A stretch of DNA of 64,000 nt from NCBI GenBank assembly GCA_041494245.1, contig JBGQAK010000003.1, positions 186,001 through 250,000 of the forward strand, in the 5' to 3' direction. Source of the DNA: RBG-13-68-16 sp041494245. GTDB taxonomy: Bacteria; Acidobacteriota; Thermoanaerobaculia; Thermoanaerobaculales; Thermoanaerobaculaceae. Shown here piece after piece: positions 34,461 to 42,118 of the stretch. A program made the position numbers and the translations under genes. Under the pieces are notes generated by a model, which saw only the letters and a list, made by a program, of their open reading frames with translations, did no database searches and was not told the origin of the DNA. Numbering within the stretch: position 1 is the stretch's first letter; each line of letters starts with the position of its first letter.

Positions 34461-34513
34461 GGCCCCTCGACCTTCCCGTGCGGCACCCTCGACACTGTAC
34501 GGCCGCTGCTTGA

Positions 34514-35116
34514 CTAGCGCCACGATGTCGGCTGGCGAAGGACGATGCCGTCCGGTTTGTTGACCTCTGGCGGGAGCAAACTCTTTTCATACTTGCTGCG
34601 GCCTATTTTGAGGTACCTGTGGGCCACCGCGGCCAGCTCCTTCGAAAAGCGGCCAGCAGGAAAAGCCACCACGACCCGCTGCCGAGGAAAGAGCTCCCGC
34701 ACTTTCGCCACCGGTGGCACGAGGTCGCTGTCGGCGGAAACGAGAAGGGCGGTGTCGAAGGCGTTGAGCAACGCGTCCTCAAACAAGTGCACCGCGATGT
34801 TGACGTCTGTCATCTTCTCGTGGTGCAGCATGTGGGTCGCGCCACACTTCCTGCACTGGTATGGCTCATCCTGGTACTGGCCGAAGTACATTCGGCATCT
34901 GCCAAGTGCTGCGTTCGCTTCCAGGAAGACGTTCTGCCGCTGCTGCTTGTCGGGAGGGCCCGAGATCCTCGCAGTGAAGTACCGCACCGCAGAAAGCTGC
35001 TGCCCCGGCTTCAGGAGGTTCGCTGCCAATAGCCCAAGATCCAGCCAGTAGAACCTCTTCCACCCCTTGGTCTTGAGCCCAAAGTAGAGGTTGAAGCCGT
35101 CAATGTACGCTATCAC
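34514..35116 (-). CDS. NYN-domain (LabA/PIN-like) ribonuclease
   Basis: 200 residues from a GTG. The PIN-like acidic site is visible: IAYIDGFNLYFGL (first Asp), KMTDVNIAVHLFEDAL (Asp, second block) and TALLVSADSDLVP (two Asp). CRKCGATHMLHHEK near residue 88 looks like half of a metal-binding knuckle. NYN proteins are metal-dependent RNases acting in RNA turnover or defence. Divergent from the XRE-ImmA operon at the left edge of the defence island. Substrate unknown. Confidence 0.85.
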   Translation of the reverse strand: MIAYIDGFNLYFGLKTKGWKRFYWLDLGLLAANLLKPGQQLSAVRYFTARISGPPDKQQRQNVFLEANAALGRCRMYFGQYQDEPYQCRKCGATHMLHHEKMTDVNIAVHLFEDALLNAFDTALLVSADSDLVPPVAKVRELFPRQRVVVAFPAGRFSKELAAVAHRYLKIGRSKYEKSLLPPEVNKPDGIVLRQPTSWR

Positions 35117-35153
35117 CCGGTCACTTAAAGAGTTGCCTCTTCAGCATGATACC

Positions 35154-35172
35154 TGTCAAGAGCCGCTTGACA
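35154..35172. promoter_or_regulatory. Palindrome carrying back-to-back TTGACA boxes
   Basis: TGTCAAG-AGCCG-CTTGACA is a perfect 7-5-7 inverted repeat; each arm supplies a consensus -35 hexamer, one pointing to the NYN gene and one to the 35173-35270 interval. No matching good -10 is certain on either side. Confidence 0.4.
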
Positions 35173-35270
35173 AACCGTCAGGACAGCCCCAAACTTCACT
35201 TGTAACAGTAACAGCCCCGGGGTGAGTAGCCCCGGCCTGACAACCCCGCGAGGGGTTGTTTCTTTTTCTA
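35173..35270 (+). ncRNA. Candidate small RNA ending in an intrinsic terminator
   Basis: A perfect terminator lies at 35240-35270: ACAACCCC-GCGA-GGGGTTGT followed by TTCTTTTTCT. No plus-strand gene precedes it, since the NYN gene reads away. A TTGACA at 35167-35172 points towards it and GCCCCGG repeats upstream could fold. It could instead be a leftover terminator from a lost gene. Confidence 0.35.
35240..35270 (+). terminator. Rho-independent terminator
   Basis: 8-bp perfect stem ACAACCCC/GGGGTTGT, 4-base GCGA loop, then a T-rich tail with nine T in eleven bases. Confidence 0.8.
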
Positions 35271-35400
35271 CCCTCAGCCCAGCACAGCCACCAGCTCGGC
35301 CACGATCCGGAGATCGGCGGCGGTCTCGACGGTGCCCTGAGATCTAGCGGCCTGCCGCCGGCCGATCGTGCGCGCCTACTGACGCCGCTTCACCAGGTAC
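35271..35400 (-). other. Possible gene remnant
   Basis: On the minus strand a frame reads SQGTVETAADLRIVAELVAVLG then stop (stop near 35276), with no start and no upstream continuation. It looks like the 3' end of a deleted gene, family unknown. Confidence 0.25.
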
Positions 35401-35413
35401 AAGACTATTCATA

Positions 35414-35447
35414 TTGACAGATTCTGTTGTAAGACTTATCATGTCTT
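35414..35447 (+). promoter_or_regulatory. Promoter and operator of the XRE-ImmA operon
   Basis: TTGACA (35414-35419), 17-base spacer, TATCAT (35437-35442). The -10 is centred in AAGAC-TTATCAT-GTCTT (35431-35447), a perfect 5-7-5 inverted repeat; AAGACT also occurs at 35401-35406. This fits autoregulation by the XRE protein. GGGAGG precedes the start. Confidence 0.7.
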
Positions 35448-35460
35448 TGGGAGGTGACCA

Positions 35461-36621
35461 ATGGGCTCGGACGCGATCGCCGCCAACCTCCGGCGACTCC
35501 GGAAGGCGCAGGGGCTGACCCAGGCGCGGCTTGCTGACGCTGCCGGCCTGTCTCGCGTTGGGTACCGAAACATCGAAACCGGCCGGTCGCTACCTCGGGT
35601 GGAGACCCTGCAGGCAGTTGCCGCCGCTTTGCGCGCCCCCCTGCAGGACCTCGTGACCCCCGTGGCGCAGCTTCGCCACGTCAGGTTTCGCTCGCTTCGT
35701 CGACTCAACACCCGCGACCAGATCCTTGCCGAGGTCAGCCGGTGGCTCTCCGACTTCAACGACCTTGAAAAGCTCCTCGGCGACCGGCCTAACTACCGCC
35801 TTGATGGCTTTGTCGTTCCAAAGCTTCGGCCAGGCGCTGGGCGTGCCAGGCAGGCTGCTTCGGAGGTTCGAAAGCTCCTTAGGCTCCGCGACGACGAGCC
35901 TATACGGGACATCTGCGGTCTGTTGGAGTCGAAGGGGATCAAGGTCTACTCGATCAGGCTCGCCTCCAACGAGTTCTTCGGGCTTTCAGTCGGTCCCACT
36001 GACGGTGGGCCGGCGATCGTAGTCAACATCTGGGAGCGCATTTCTGTCGAGCGGTGGATCTTCAGCGCGGCGCACGAACTGGGGCACCTTGTGCTGCACC
36101 AGAAGGACTACGACGTGGTCAAGTTCCAAGAAGAGAAGAACCAGGAACAGGAAGCCAACGTCTTCGCGGCCTACTTCCTCATGCCTGAGGATGTATTCCG
36201 CAGGGAGTGGGCAGGTACCGCGGGCATACCGCTGGTCGACCGGGTGCTGAAGGTCAAGCGGATCTTCAGAGTCAGCTACAAGACCATCCTGTACCGCCTG
36301 TCCGAGACCGCCGGCGAAGGCGTCAACGTCTGGCAGCTCTTCCAGAAGGAGTTCAAGCGGCTGCACGAGCGCACCTTGCTGAAAGAGGAGGAACCCGCGG
36401 CCCTAGCAGCCGATGCCTACCGCGCGAGCTTCCCCGAAAGCTCGCGCGCCGGCGAACCTGATGATCTCTCTCCCCACGACTTCCGGGAGGACCGTCTGTC
36501 GCTACTCGTCCGCAAGGGCGTCCAGCAAGGCGCGATCAGCCTCTCACGCGGGGCGGAAGTCCTCCGCAAGCCGTTGAAGGAAATGCGGGCTCTCGCCAAC
36601 ACCTGGGTCGGGAACCTCTAG
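35461..36621 (+). CDS. XRE-family regulator with ImmA/IrrE metallopeptidase domain
   Basis: 386 residues. Residues 5-65 are a Cro/C1-type HTH (RLRKAQGLTQARLADAAGLSRVGYRNIETGRSLP). Residues about 140-280 are the COG2856 peptidase domain with AAHELGHLVLH (HExxH zinc site) and the downstream glutamate/FAAYFLMPEDVF. The C-terminal 100 residues are helical. Such proteins act as antitoxin-like repressors or as damage-responsive proteases that destroy a repressor. The PIN gene starts one base after its stop; together they resemble the XRE-COG2856/PIN pairs proposed as toxin-antitoxin modules. Confidence 0.9.
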   Translation: MGSDAIAANLRRLRKAQGLTQARLADAAGLSRVGYRNIETGRSLPRVETLQAVAAALRAPLQDLVTPVAQLRHVRFRSLRRLNTRDQILAEVSRWLSDFNDLEKLLGDRPNYRLDGFVVPKLRPGAGRARQAASEVRKLLRLRDDEPIRDICGLLESKGIKVYSIRLASNEFFGLSVGPTDGGPAIVVNIWERISVERWIFSAAHELGHLVLHQKDYDVVKFQEEKNQEQEANVFAAYFLMPEDVFRREWAGTAGIPLVDRVLKVKRIFRVSYKTILYRLSETAGEGVNVWQLFQKEFKRLHERTLLKEEEPAALAADAYRASFPESSRAGEPDDLSPHDFREDRLSLLVRKGVQQGAISLSRGAEVLRKPLKEMRALANTWVGNL

Positions 36622-36622
36622 C

Positions 36623-37153
36623 GTGGGCGAGTCGGCTCCCCCTCTGATCGCCGACGCCAACGTCCTGATCGACTACGTCAACTCCGATGTGTCCATCCTG
36701 GCTCTTCTTGCCCAGCACGCAGGTCCTCTTTATGTCGCAACACCGGTCCTCGAAAGGGTCGATAGCCTCGACAGGAGCGAGTGTGAGCGGCTCGGACTGG
36801 TTGTCATTGAGCCGACCCTGGAGCAGCTTCTCGAAGCAGGTCAGGCACGGGGGCGTCTTGCCTTCGACGATCGTGTCTGCCTCATCCTGGCTCGCGACCG
36901 CGCGTGGAGTTGTGTCACAAACGACAAAGCGCTACGGAGGGCATGCGCGGACGAAGGCATTACCGTCTGCTGGGGCCTCGAAATCATGCTTTCCCTGGTT
37001 GAGCAGGCAGTCTTGCCGGTGGAGGACGCCTTAGCCGTTGCGGCGAGCATCCAGGCAGCAAATAGTGCCTTCATCGCAGAGGCGATTCTTCATGAGTTTG
37101 AGCACAAGGCGCACGAAGCCGCGCGGCGAGCCGTGCGGCGGGGAGGTAAGTGA
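36623..37153 (+). CDS. PIN-domain protein, likely toxin of the XRE-ImmA pair
   Basis: 176 residues from a GTG one base after the previous stop. PIN acidic residues are at LIADANVLIDYV (Asp 10), LERVDSL, GRLAFDDRVCLILARDRAW (Asp pair) and CVTNDKALRRAC (last Asp). This matches Mg-dependent RNases. The C-terminal 60 residues are helical and Ala/Glu-rich (AANSAFIAEAILHEFEHKAHEAA). Toxin role is inferred from fold and coupling. Confidence 0.82.
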   Translation: MGESAPPLIADANVLIDYVNSDVSILALLAQHAGPLYVATPVLERVDSLDRSECERLGLVVIEPTLEQLLEAGQARGRLAFDDRVCLILARDRAWSCVTNDKALRRACADEGITVCWGLEIMLSLVEQAVLPVEDALAVAASIQAANSAFIAEAILHEFEHKAHEAARRAVRRGGK

Positions 37154-37154
37154 T

Positions 37155-37331
37155 ATGGCCAAGAACCCACCGACTGGCGACGGCCATCGGCACGGGGCGG
37201 TGCGCGACCGCTCGCAGGTCTACAACCCAAAGGTCGACCGCTGGATCAAGCGGGACGACGATACGGGCCGCTTCATCGACCAAAAGCAAGATGGCGACCC
37301 GTTCAAGGGAGTGCGGCGGGAAAAGGATTAG
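37155..37331 (+). CDS. Small conserved protein (58 residues), third gene of the XRE-ImmA/PIN unit
   Basis: ATG one base after the PIN stop, with GGAGGTAAG inside the PIN end. Sequence pattern GDGHRHGAVRDRSQVYNP, VDRWIKRDDDTGRFIDQK, PFKGVRREKD is one I recognise as a widespread small family of unknown function in bacteria. Basic and probably disordered. Its tight spacing suggests co-transcription with the toxin module. Confidence 0.75.
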   Translation: MAKNPPTGDGHRHGAVRDRSQVYNPKVDRWIKRDDDTGRFIDQKQDGDPFKGVRREKD

Positions 37332-37646
37332 TCCCTGACACGCTACCTGGGCTCTGCCGCGTCTGGCGGGCCACACGGAGGTGACCGGCCGCCCGACCGG
37401 GGGCCGCTTCGTGCCACGGCGCCTTGAAATGTAGCCGCTAGCTGTCGAGCGGCCTGGCGGGCCCTCACCCGGTTTCACCTTGCTCCAAGAGGCACGAAGA
37501 ACCAGGCTTCACGATTGCGCCACGGCGCATGCGATCGAGATCGGGTCGTCGGCCTGGCGGGGCCGGCCCCGTGCGCAAATCGGCAGTGGACTAGACTGGC
37601 CTGTCGCCACCCGGGCGCGCCCCTGGCCCCGGAGGCCGCACGTCCC
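37332..37646. other. 315-base intergenic stretch
   Basis: No convincing gene. It contains the degenerate CCTTGAAATGTAGCCGC hairpin (about 37421-37439) related to 34439-34460 and ends with the GGAGG ribosome site of the next gene at 37631. Confidence 0.5.
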
Positions 37647-39200
37647 ATGGCTAGCTCCCTTCGCCTGTCCAAGTCCAGGTTCACCGCCGGACTCCAGTGC
37701 CACAAGCAGTTATGGTGGCGCGCGCACGAGCCCGATGCGCCGGAGCTGGTCCCCGACGCCGCGCTGGAGGCGATCTTCGACCAGGGCAAGCGCGTGGGCG
37801 AGGTGGCTCGGACCTACGTGCCCGGCGGCGAGCTCGTGGACCTGCCGTACGACGCCTTCGCCGAGCGGATCTCGATGACCCGGGAGCTGCTCGCTCGGCG
37901 GGCTCGGGCCATCTACGAGGCGTCGTTCGTCGCGGGCGACGTGTACGCCGCAGTGGACATCCTGGAGCGCGCCCGCGACGGCTTCCGCCTCATCGAGGTC
38001 AAATCGTCCACCAGGCTCAAGGAGGAGCACCTCCCGGACATCGCGATCCAGCTCCACGTGCTGCGATCGGACGGGCTCGACGTTTCGCGAGCCGAGCTGA
38101 TGCACCTCAACCGCGAGTGCGCCTACCCGCGCCTCGAGAACCTCTTCATCCGGGAGGACGTCACCGCCGAGGTCGAAGCGCTGCAGGCCGACCTGCCGGA
38201 GCTGATCGCCGTCCAGTTGCGCATGCTTGCGGGCGAGCTTCCCGACGTGGCGATCGGCGCGCACTGCCGCAAGCCCTACGAATGTCCGTTCATGAGCCGC
38301 TGCTGGCGGGAGGTGCCGGAGCACCACATCAGCACGCTGTACCGCGTGCCCAACGCCGGCGCCGACCTGATCGCCCAGGGTTTCGAGACCATCGCCGAGC
38401 TGCCCCCCGGCGGCCTCAGCGCGATCCAGGAGCGCCAGCGGCGGGCGGTGCAGACCGGCCGCATGATCGTCGAGCCGGGACTCGCGCGGGCGTTGGGTGC
38501 CTTCCGGCCGCCGCTCGCCTTCCTCGACTTCGAGACGGTGATGCTGGCCATCCCGGTGTGGAACGGGTGCCATCCCTACGACACGGTGCCGGTGCAGTTC
38601 AGCTGCCATCGCCCGGCCCCTGACGGAACCATCGCCCACCACGAGTGGATCGCGGACGGCCCCGGGGACCCGCGCCCCGAGCTGGCGCGGCGGCTCGTCG
38701 CGGCCTCCCACGGCGCCCGGACCGTCGTGGCCTACAACGCGGACTTCGAGCGCCGGGGCATCAGAATGCTCGCCGCCGCGGTGCCCGAACTGACCGACGA
38801 TCTTCTGGGAATCGCGGCCCGGCTGGCGGACCTGCTGCCCGTGATCCGGGCGCACGTCTATCACCCTGACTTCCGCGGCAGCTTCAGCCTGAAGGCGGTC
38901 CTCCCCGCCCTCGTACCCACTGTCTCGGCCGATGTAGGGGCGGGGCTTGCCCCCGCCCGCTCTGTCATTGCGAGCCCCGCCGCAGGCCGGGCGAAGCAAT
39001 CCCGTCCCCCATCTCCGTACGACAACCTCGAAGTGGCGGAAGGCGCCACGGCGAGCCTCGAGCTCGAGCGGCTAATGTTTAGCGGGGATGCCATGACGGC
39101 CGGCGAGAGGCAGCGCCTGCGTGACGCCCTGCTCCGCTACTGCGCCCTTGACACGATGAGCATGGTGAGGCTGCTCGAGAGGCTCCGGGAGCTGGCTTGA
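37647..39200 (+). CDS. DUF2779 protein: PD-(D/E)XK plus DEDD-type exonuclease-like domains
   Basis: 517 residues from ATG 37647 (GGAGG upstream). Residues 5-220 include a Cas4/RecB-like nuclease pattern: LSKSRFTAGLQCHKQLWW, AAVDILERARDGFRLIEVKSST (Asp, Glu-Val-Lys) and terminal cysteines CRKPYECPFMSRCW that may hold an Fe-S cluster. From about residue 280 a DUF2779 RNase-H-like domain follows: LAFLDFETVM, TVVAYNADFERRGI, CALDTMSMVRLLERLREL. Residues near 430-460 contain a repeat-derived insertion (see 38931-39010) between ALVPTVS and YDNLEV. Role in DNA processing or defence is inference. Confidence 0.85.
   Translation: MASSLRLSKSRFTAGLQCHKQLWWRAHEPDAPELVPDAALEAIFDQGKRVGEVARTYVPGGELVDLPYDAFAERISMTRELLARRARAIYEASFVAGDVYAAVDILERARDGFRLIEVKSSTRLKEEHLPDIAIQLHVLRSDGLDVSRAELMHLNRECAYPRLENLFIREDVTAEVEALQADLPELIAVQLRMLAGELPDVAIGAHCRKPYECPFMSRCWREVPEHHISTLYRVPNAGADLIAQGFETIAELPPGGLSAIQERQRRAVQTGRMIVEPGLARALGAFRPPLAFLDFETVMLAIPVWNGCHPYDTVPVQFSCHRPAPDGTIAHHEWIADGPGDPRPELARRLVAASHGARTVVAYNADFERRGIRMLAAAVPELTDDLLGIAARLADLLPVIRAHVYHPDFRGSFSLKAVLPALVPTVSADVGAGLAPARSVIASPAAGRAKQSRPPSPYDNLEVAEGATASLELERLMFSGDAMTAGERQRLRDALLRYCALDTMSMVRLLERLRELA
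38931..39010. repeat. Dispersed repeat inserted in frame within the DUF2779 gene
   Basis: GGGGCGGGG-CTTG-CCCCCGCCC forms a hairpin and is followed by TGTCATTGCGAGCCC and GGGCGAAGCAATCCC, themselves an inverted pair (ATTGC-GAGC / GAAGCAAT). It reads VGAGLAPARSVIASPAAGRA in the protein, a Gly/Ala/Pro-rich piece unlike the flanking domain. Confidence 0.7.
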
Positions 39201-39212
39201 GGAAGCACGATG

Positions 39213-39308
39213 GCGTCTGGCCGGTTGAGACCCCCGAGCTCGGACCTGGCCGCCAAGATGGCGACCGCGACCCCAGCCGGCGCGCTGCGAATGGTCCTGG
39301 CCAAGTAG
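39213..39308 (+). pseudogene. Remnant of a second copy of the 33875 membrane-protein gene
   Basis: The frame reads ASG...SDLAAKMATATPAGALRMVLAK then stop, matching the C-terminus of the gene at 33875-34327 (KDLAARMATATPAGALRLAM...). Similarity continues past the stop to the truncated palindrome at 39355, as downstream of the intact gene. The first 115 or so codons are missing. Confidence 0.75.
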
Positions 39309-39511
39309 CTCGGGAGTTGTCGCTCGCCAAGGTGCCCGCTATCGCCTGGCCCTAGCTCCCTCTCCCGCTGCGACAGCGGACCTGGACCGCCGATCCTGCA
39401 GGGCAATGTGGGGCCGGCGTGCGCGCGCCGCACGGAGGTGGCGGGAAGACCACGGGGGGTTACCAGAACCGCGGCCACGAACAGTTGCCAGTCATTCAGA
39501 AAGCGTCGACA

Positions 39512-40249
39512 ATGGATCGTGACTTGCCTATGAGCATTAGCACAAAGACGCGCATCCGAATGGGCGAGAGGGTCGACGACCTCATAGCGCATTTCGGCGA
39601 GTACGTCGATTATCTCGACCAAAATGAAACGTTCGTCGGTCCGAGCGTGTATTTTCACGACAAGACGCTGGCGCTGCGTCGGCGCAGCAGCAGTGCTGCC
39701 GTTTTGCTTGAGAGCGAGGAGTTCTTTGACTACCTGTACGCGACCTTGACTGCCTGGGGGCTTCACCGAATGGGGCCCAGCAAGGCTAAGCTCCTCGAAA
39801 TCGACAAACTCAAAGCCAGCCTGAGGTCCCAAGGTCAGCGCATACAATCTCTATGGGACGTATCCCTGACGAGCCTCAAAACGACAGACCTGCAAAGCGT
39901 CACCAACGAACTCTGGCAGATCCTCGATTGTCTTCAAGTCAGCAAGGCGCAAGCTAAGCTTGTTGCCAACTCGAAGGCTCTGCATCATATTCTCCCTGCG
40001 CTCATGCCGCCGATTGATCGTACACACACCTACAAGTTCTTTTTTTCGGGAACGGGCCTGGGTACCCTCGGGGAGGCGGAGGCGTTCGCGGGGATCTACG
40101 AAGGGTTCCATCGAGTCGCGTGTGGCAAGAAAGCCGAGATCCAGGCGCGCATCGGGAAAGGCTTCCACACCTCGGAAACCAAGGTTCTTGACAATGCAAT
40201 CATCGGGTATGTGAGAAAGAAATTGCGTAAGACCGCCAGGAAGGTGTAG
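39512..40249 (+). CDS. Protein of unknown function in the defence island
   Basis: 245 residues from ATG 39512; a frame-consistent ATG at 39530 (MSISTKTRIRMGERVDDL) is also possible and an upstream extension to 39419 lies in repeat sequence. The N-terminal 90 residues contain an aromatic-rich region (FGEYVDYLDQNETFVGPSVY), the C-terminal half contains LPALMPPIDRTHTYKFF and GKGFHTSETKVLDNAIIGY. I do not recognise a named domain. Lower GC than flanking genes. The next gene (nuclease-like) starts 99 bases downstream. Confidence 0.65.
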   Translation: MDRDLPMSISTKTRIRMGERVDDLIAHFGEYVDYLDQNETFVGPSVYFHDKTLALRRRSSSAAVLLESEEFFDYLYATLTAWGLHRMGPSKAKLLEIDKLKASLRSQGQRIQSLWDVSLTSLKTTDLQSVTNELWQILDCLQVSKAQAKLVANSKALHHILPALMPPIDRTHTYKFFFSGTGLGTLGEAEAFAGIYEGFHRVACGKKAEIQARIGKGFHTSETKVLDNAIIGYVRKKLRKTARKV

Positions 40250-40348
40250 CCAGCCAAGCCAGTTTGGGTGATAGGGGTGCGACCGGGGCACCGCACTCCG
40301 CCGCCGTTGGCCACGTGTTCCTGTTTCTCTTGACGGAGGGCTTCTGCG

Positions 40349-40828
40349 ATGAAGATCAAGATGGCGAAAAGTTCCAGACACTCGAAGATCACCGGCGATT
40401 TCGCGGAAGCCTTGGTCCTTTATTGGCTTTCCAAGCAAGGTTTCGAATGTGCCCGTCTCGACCACACCGGGATCGACCTGATCGCGCGGAATCCCCATTC
40501 CCGCGACCGGATGGGCATTTCTGTAAAAAGCCGGTCCCGGTACGCCGGAACCGAGAATGTTTCGGTCAACCTGCCATCCGAGAGCTTTGTTAAGGCCAGG
40601 AAGGCCTGCCAGGATTTTGGCTGCAAACCCTACTTTGCCATTGTCGTCGACGCGGGCGACAGCGTTAGGTGCTTCATCCTGTCGCTGTCCCGCTTGAAAA
40701 ACATTGTCGGCACGGGCGCGGGGATGAAATACTGGCCGATGTCACCCCGCCATTTGGCCCGTTACCACGCGGACCCGAAGATTATCAAGTTTGAGCTCCG
40801 GGCTGGAGATGTCTCCTGGCAAGCCTGA
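40349..40828 (+). CDS. PD-(D/E)XK nuclease-like protein
   Basis: 159 residues, GGAGGGC before the ATG. The core reads KITGDFAEALVLYWLSKQGF (Glu on helix 1), LDHTGIDLIARNP (Asp) and DRMGISVKSRSR (V-K), which is the E...D...xVK signature of the restriction/Holliday-junction-resolvase fold. It may act with the upstream unknown gene as a two-gene unit. No specific family recognised. Confidence 0.7.
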   Translation: MKIKMAKSSRHSKITGDFAEALVLYWLSKQGFECARLDHTGIDLIARNPHSRDRMGISVKSRSRYAGTENVSVNLPSESFVKARKACQDFGCKPYFAIVVDAGDSVRCFILSLSRLKNIVGTGAGMKYWPMSPRHLARYHADPKIIKFELRAGDVSWQA

Positions 40829-40953
40829 GCACAGAGCCCGTATGCGCTGACGCTGAGTTAATGAATTCCACGTGCCATCATCTTCCGACTCCGGGGCGCC
40901 GGCGCTCCCTTGAAGGGTTTGATCCGAGGTGCCGAAACGACCACGCTTCTCGC

Positions 40954-41970
40954 TCATTCTTCGCCCTCGTCCAGCGGGGCGGGTACATACACCCGCTTCA
41001 GGGGGATCAAGCCCTTGTACTTCGCGTCGAAGCCGTCATAGTGCTCGAGGATCAGGTCAACCAACTCTTCGCCATCGATGAGGCGAAGGTTGCTTTTGCC
41101 ACGCGCAAAGTTCCTGGCCTGATTGGTGATGCTGCCAAGAGTCACGACCAGGCCGAACTCGCTCTGGTCAACCTTCCCGTACAACGCCGATACGACTGGA
41201 TCCCCGAGGCTGCCTTCCGTGCTCTTGACCTGCACCTTGATGATCGGGGGCTCAAACCCGAGCTCGTCCTTGTGGGCGATGATGTCAATGCCTGCGTCGG
41301 GGCCCTCTGGTGATACACGCGCCTGATACCCCATCGCATTCAACAGGTGTGCGACGAAGTCGGCGAAAGGATGGCCCTTCATTTCCTGACCAAGTTGCCT
41401 CAGAACGAAGTCACGCGTAGCCTGCTCAATCTCCTCCGAAACGAACCCACCCAGACCGGGCCCAGGAGTGGGCACGGGTGCCTTTCCCTCTAGTGCGGCG
41501 CGGAACTCATCGGCAAAGTTCCGCACCTGAAAGAAACCCATTGCGGACCCAATCTCATAAAGAGCACCCTGAGAGAAGTACGTCCGTGGTAACGCCTTAA
41601 CCCACTGCACGGCCCTGTGGTGCGGGTAGGCCGGGTCGGTTTTCGGGTCGAAGTGATACTCCCCTTCGACGCGCCCAAGGTGCACGTGCCGGTCACGCTG
41701 AGACGGGTAGCACACGATGTCGCCAACATTCATCTCGTGGACGAAGCGAAAGAGCTGACCTGCATAGTTAGGGATTGCTCCGGGTTTTTCGTCGACATAC
41801 GCCTGAGCAACGCGGGCCTTGAAGGCCTCACGATCTCCAGGGAGGGACGACAGATCCCCCATGTCCCGCCAGCCGAGTGCGATGACCTTGTGCTTCATGA
41901 AGAGTCCGTCAGCGTCGCCATAGCGGCCGCCGTGGATACCCCACATTGCTGCCTCGGTTTGCTTCGCCAT
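40954..41970 (-). CDS. Type IV restriction enzyme: EVE/PUA-like reader plus Mrr nuclease
   Basis: 338 residues. The N-terminal 150 residues resemble EVE-like modified-base readers (VIALGWRDMGDLSSLPG, FRFVHEMNVGDIVCYPSQRDRHVHLGRVEG in two parts, HHRAVQWVKALPRTYF). Residues about 200-310 are an Mrr_cat domain: FADFVAHLLNAMGYQARVS, GPDAGIDIIAHKDELGF and IIKVQVKSTEG with the D...QxK catalytic set. Such enzymes cut DNA with methylated or otherwise modified bases. It lies 149 bases downstream of hsdR on the same strand, probably a separate unit. The reader call is by pattern only. Confidence 0.8.
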   Translation of the reverse strand: MAKQTEAAMWGIHGGRYGDADGLFMKHKVIALGWRDMGDLSSLPGDREAFKARVAQAYVDEKPGAIPNYAGQLFRFVHEMNVGDIVCYPSQRDRHVHLGRVEGEYHFDPKTDPAYPHHRAVQWVKALPRTYFSQGALYEIGSAMGFFQVRNFADEFRAALEGKAPVPTPGPGLGGFVSEEIEQATRDFVLRQLGQEMKGHPFADFVAHLLNAMGYQARVSPEGPDAGIDIIAHKDELGFEPPIIKVQVKSTEGSLGDPVVSALYGKVDQSEFGLVVTLGSITNQARNFARGKSNLRLIDGEELVDLILEHYDGFDAKYKGLIPLKRVYVPAPLDEGEE

Positions 41971-42118
41971 TAGCGTCTCCTTACTTACTCAAATTCTCTT
42001 GGCTCCCCAAACTCATGTCCCACAGTCGTGCAGGAAGCACCACCGGCGTGTGCCGAGCAGGAGCTCTCGTGTGAGCCAGCGTGCATCAACAAGGCGGCCG
42101 TAATGCGGCTCCCATCTC

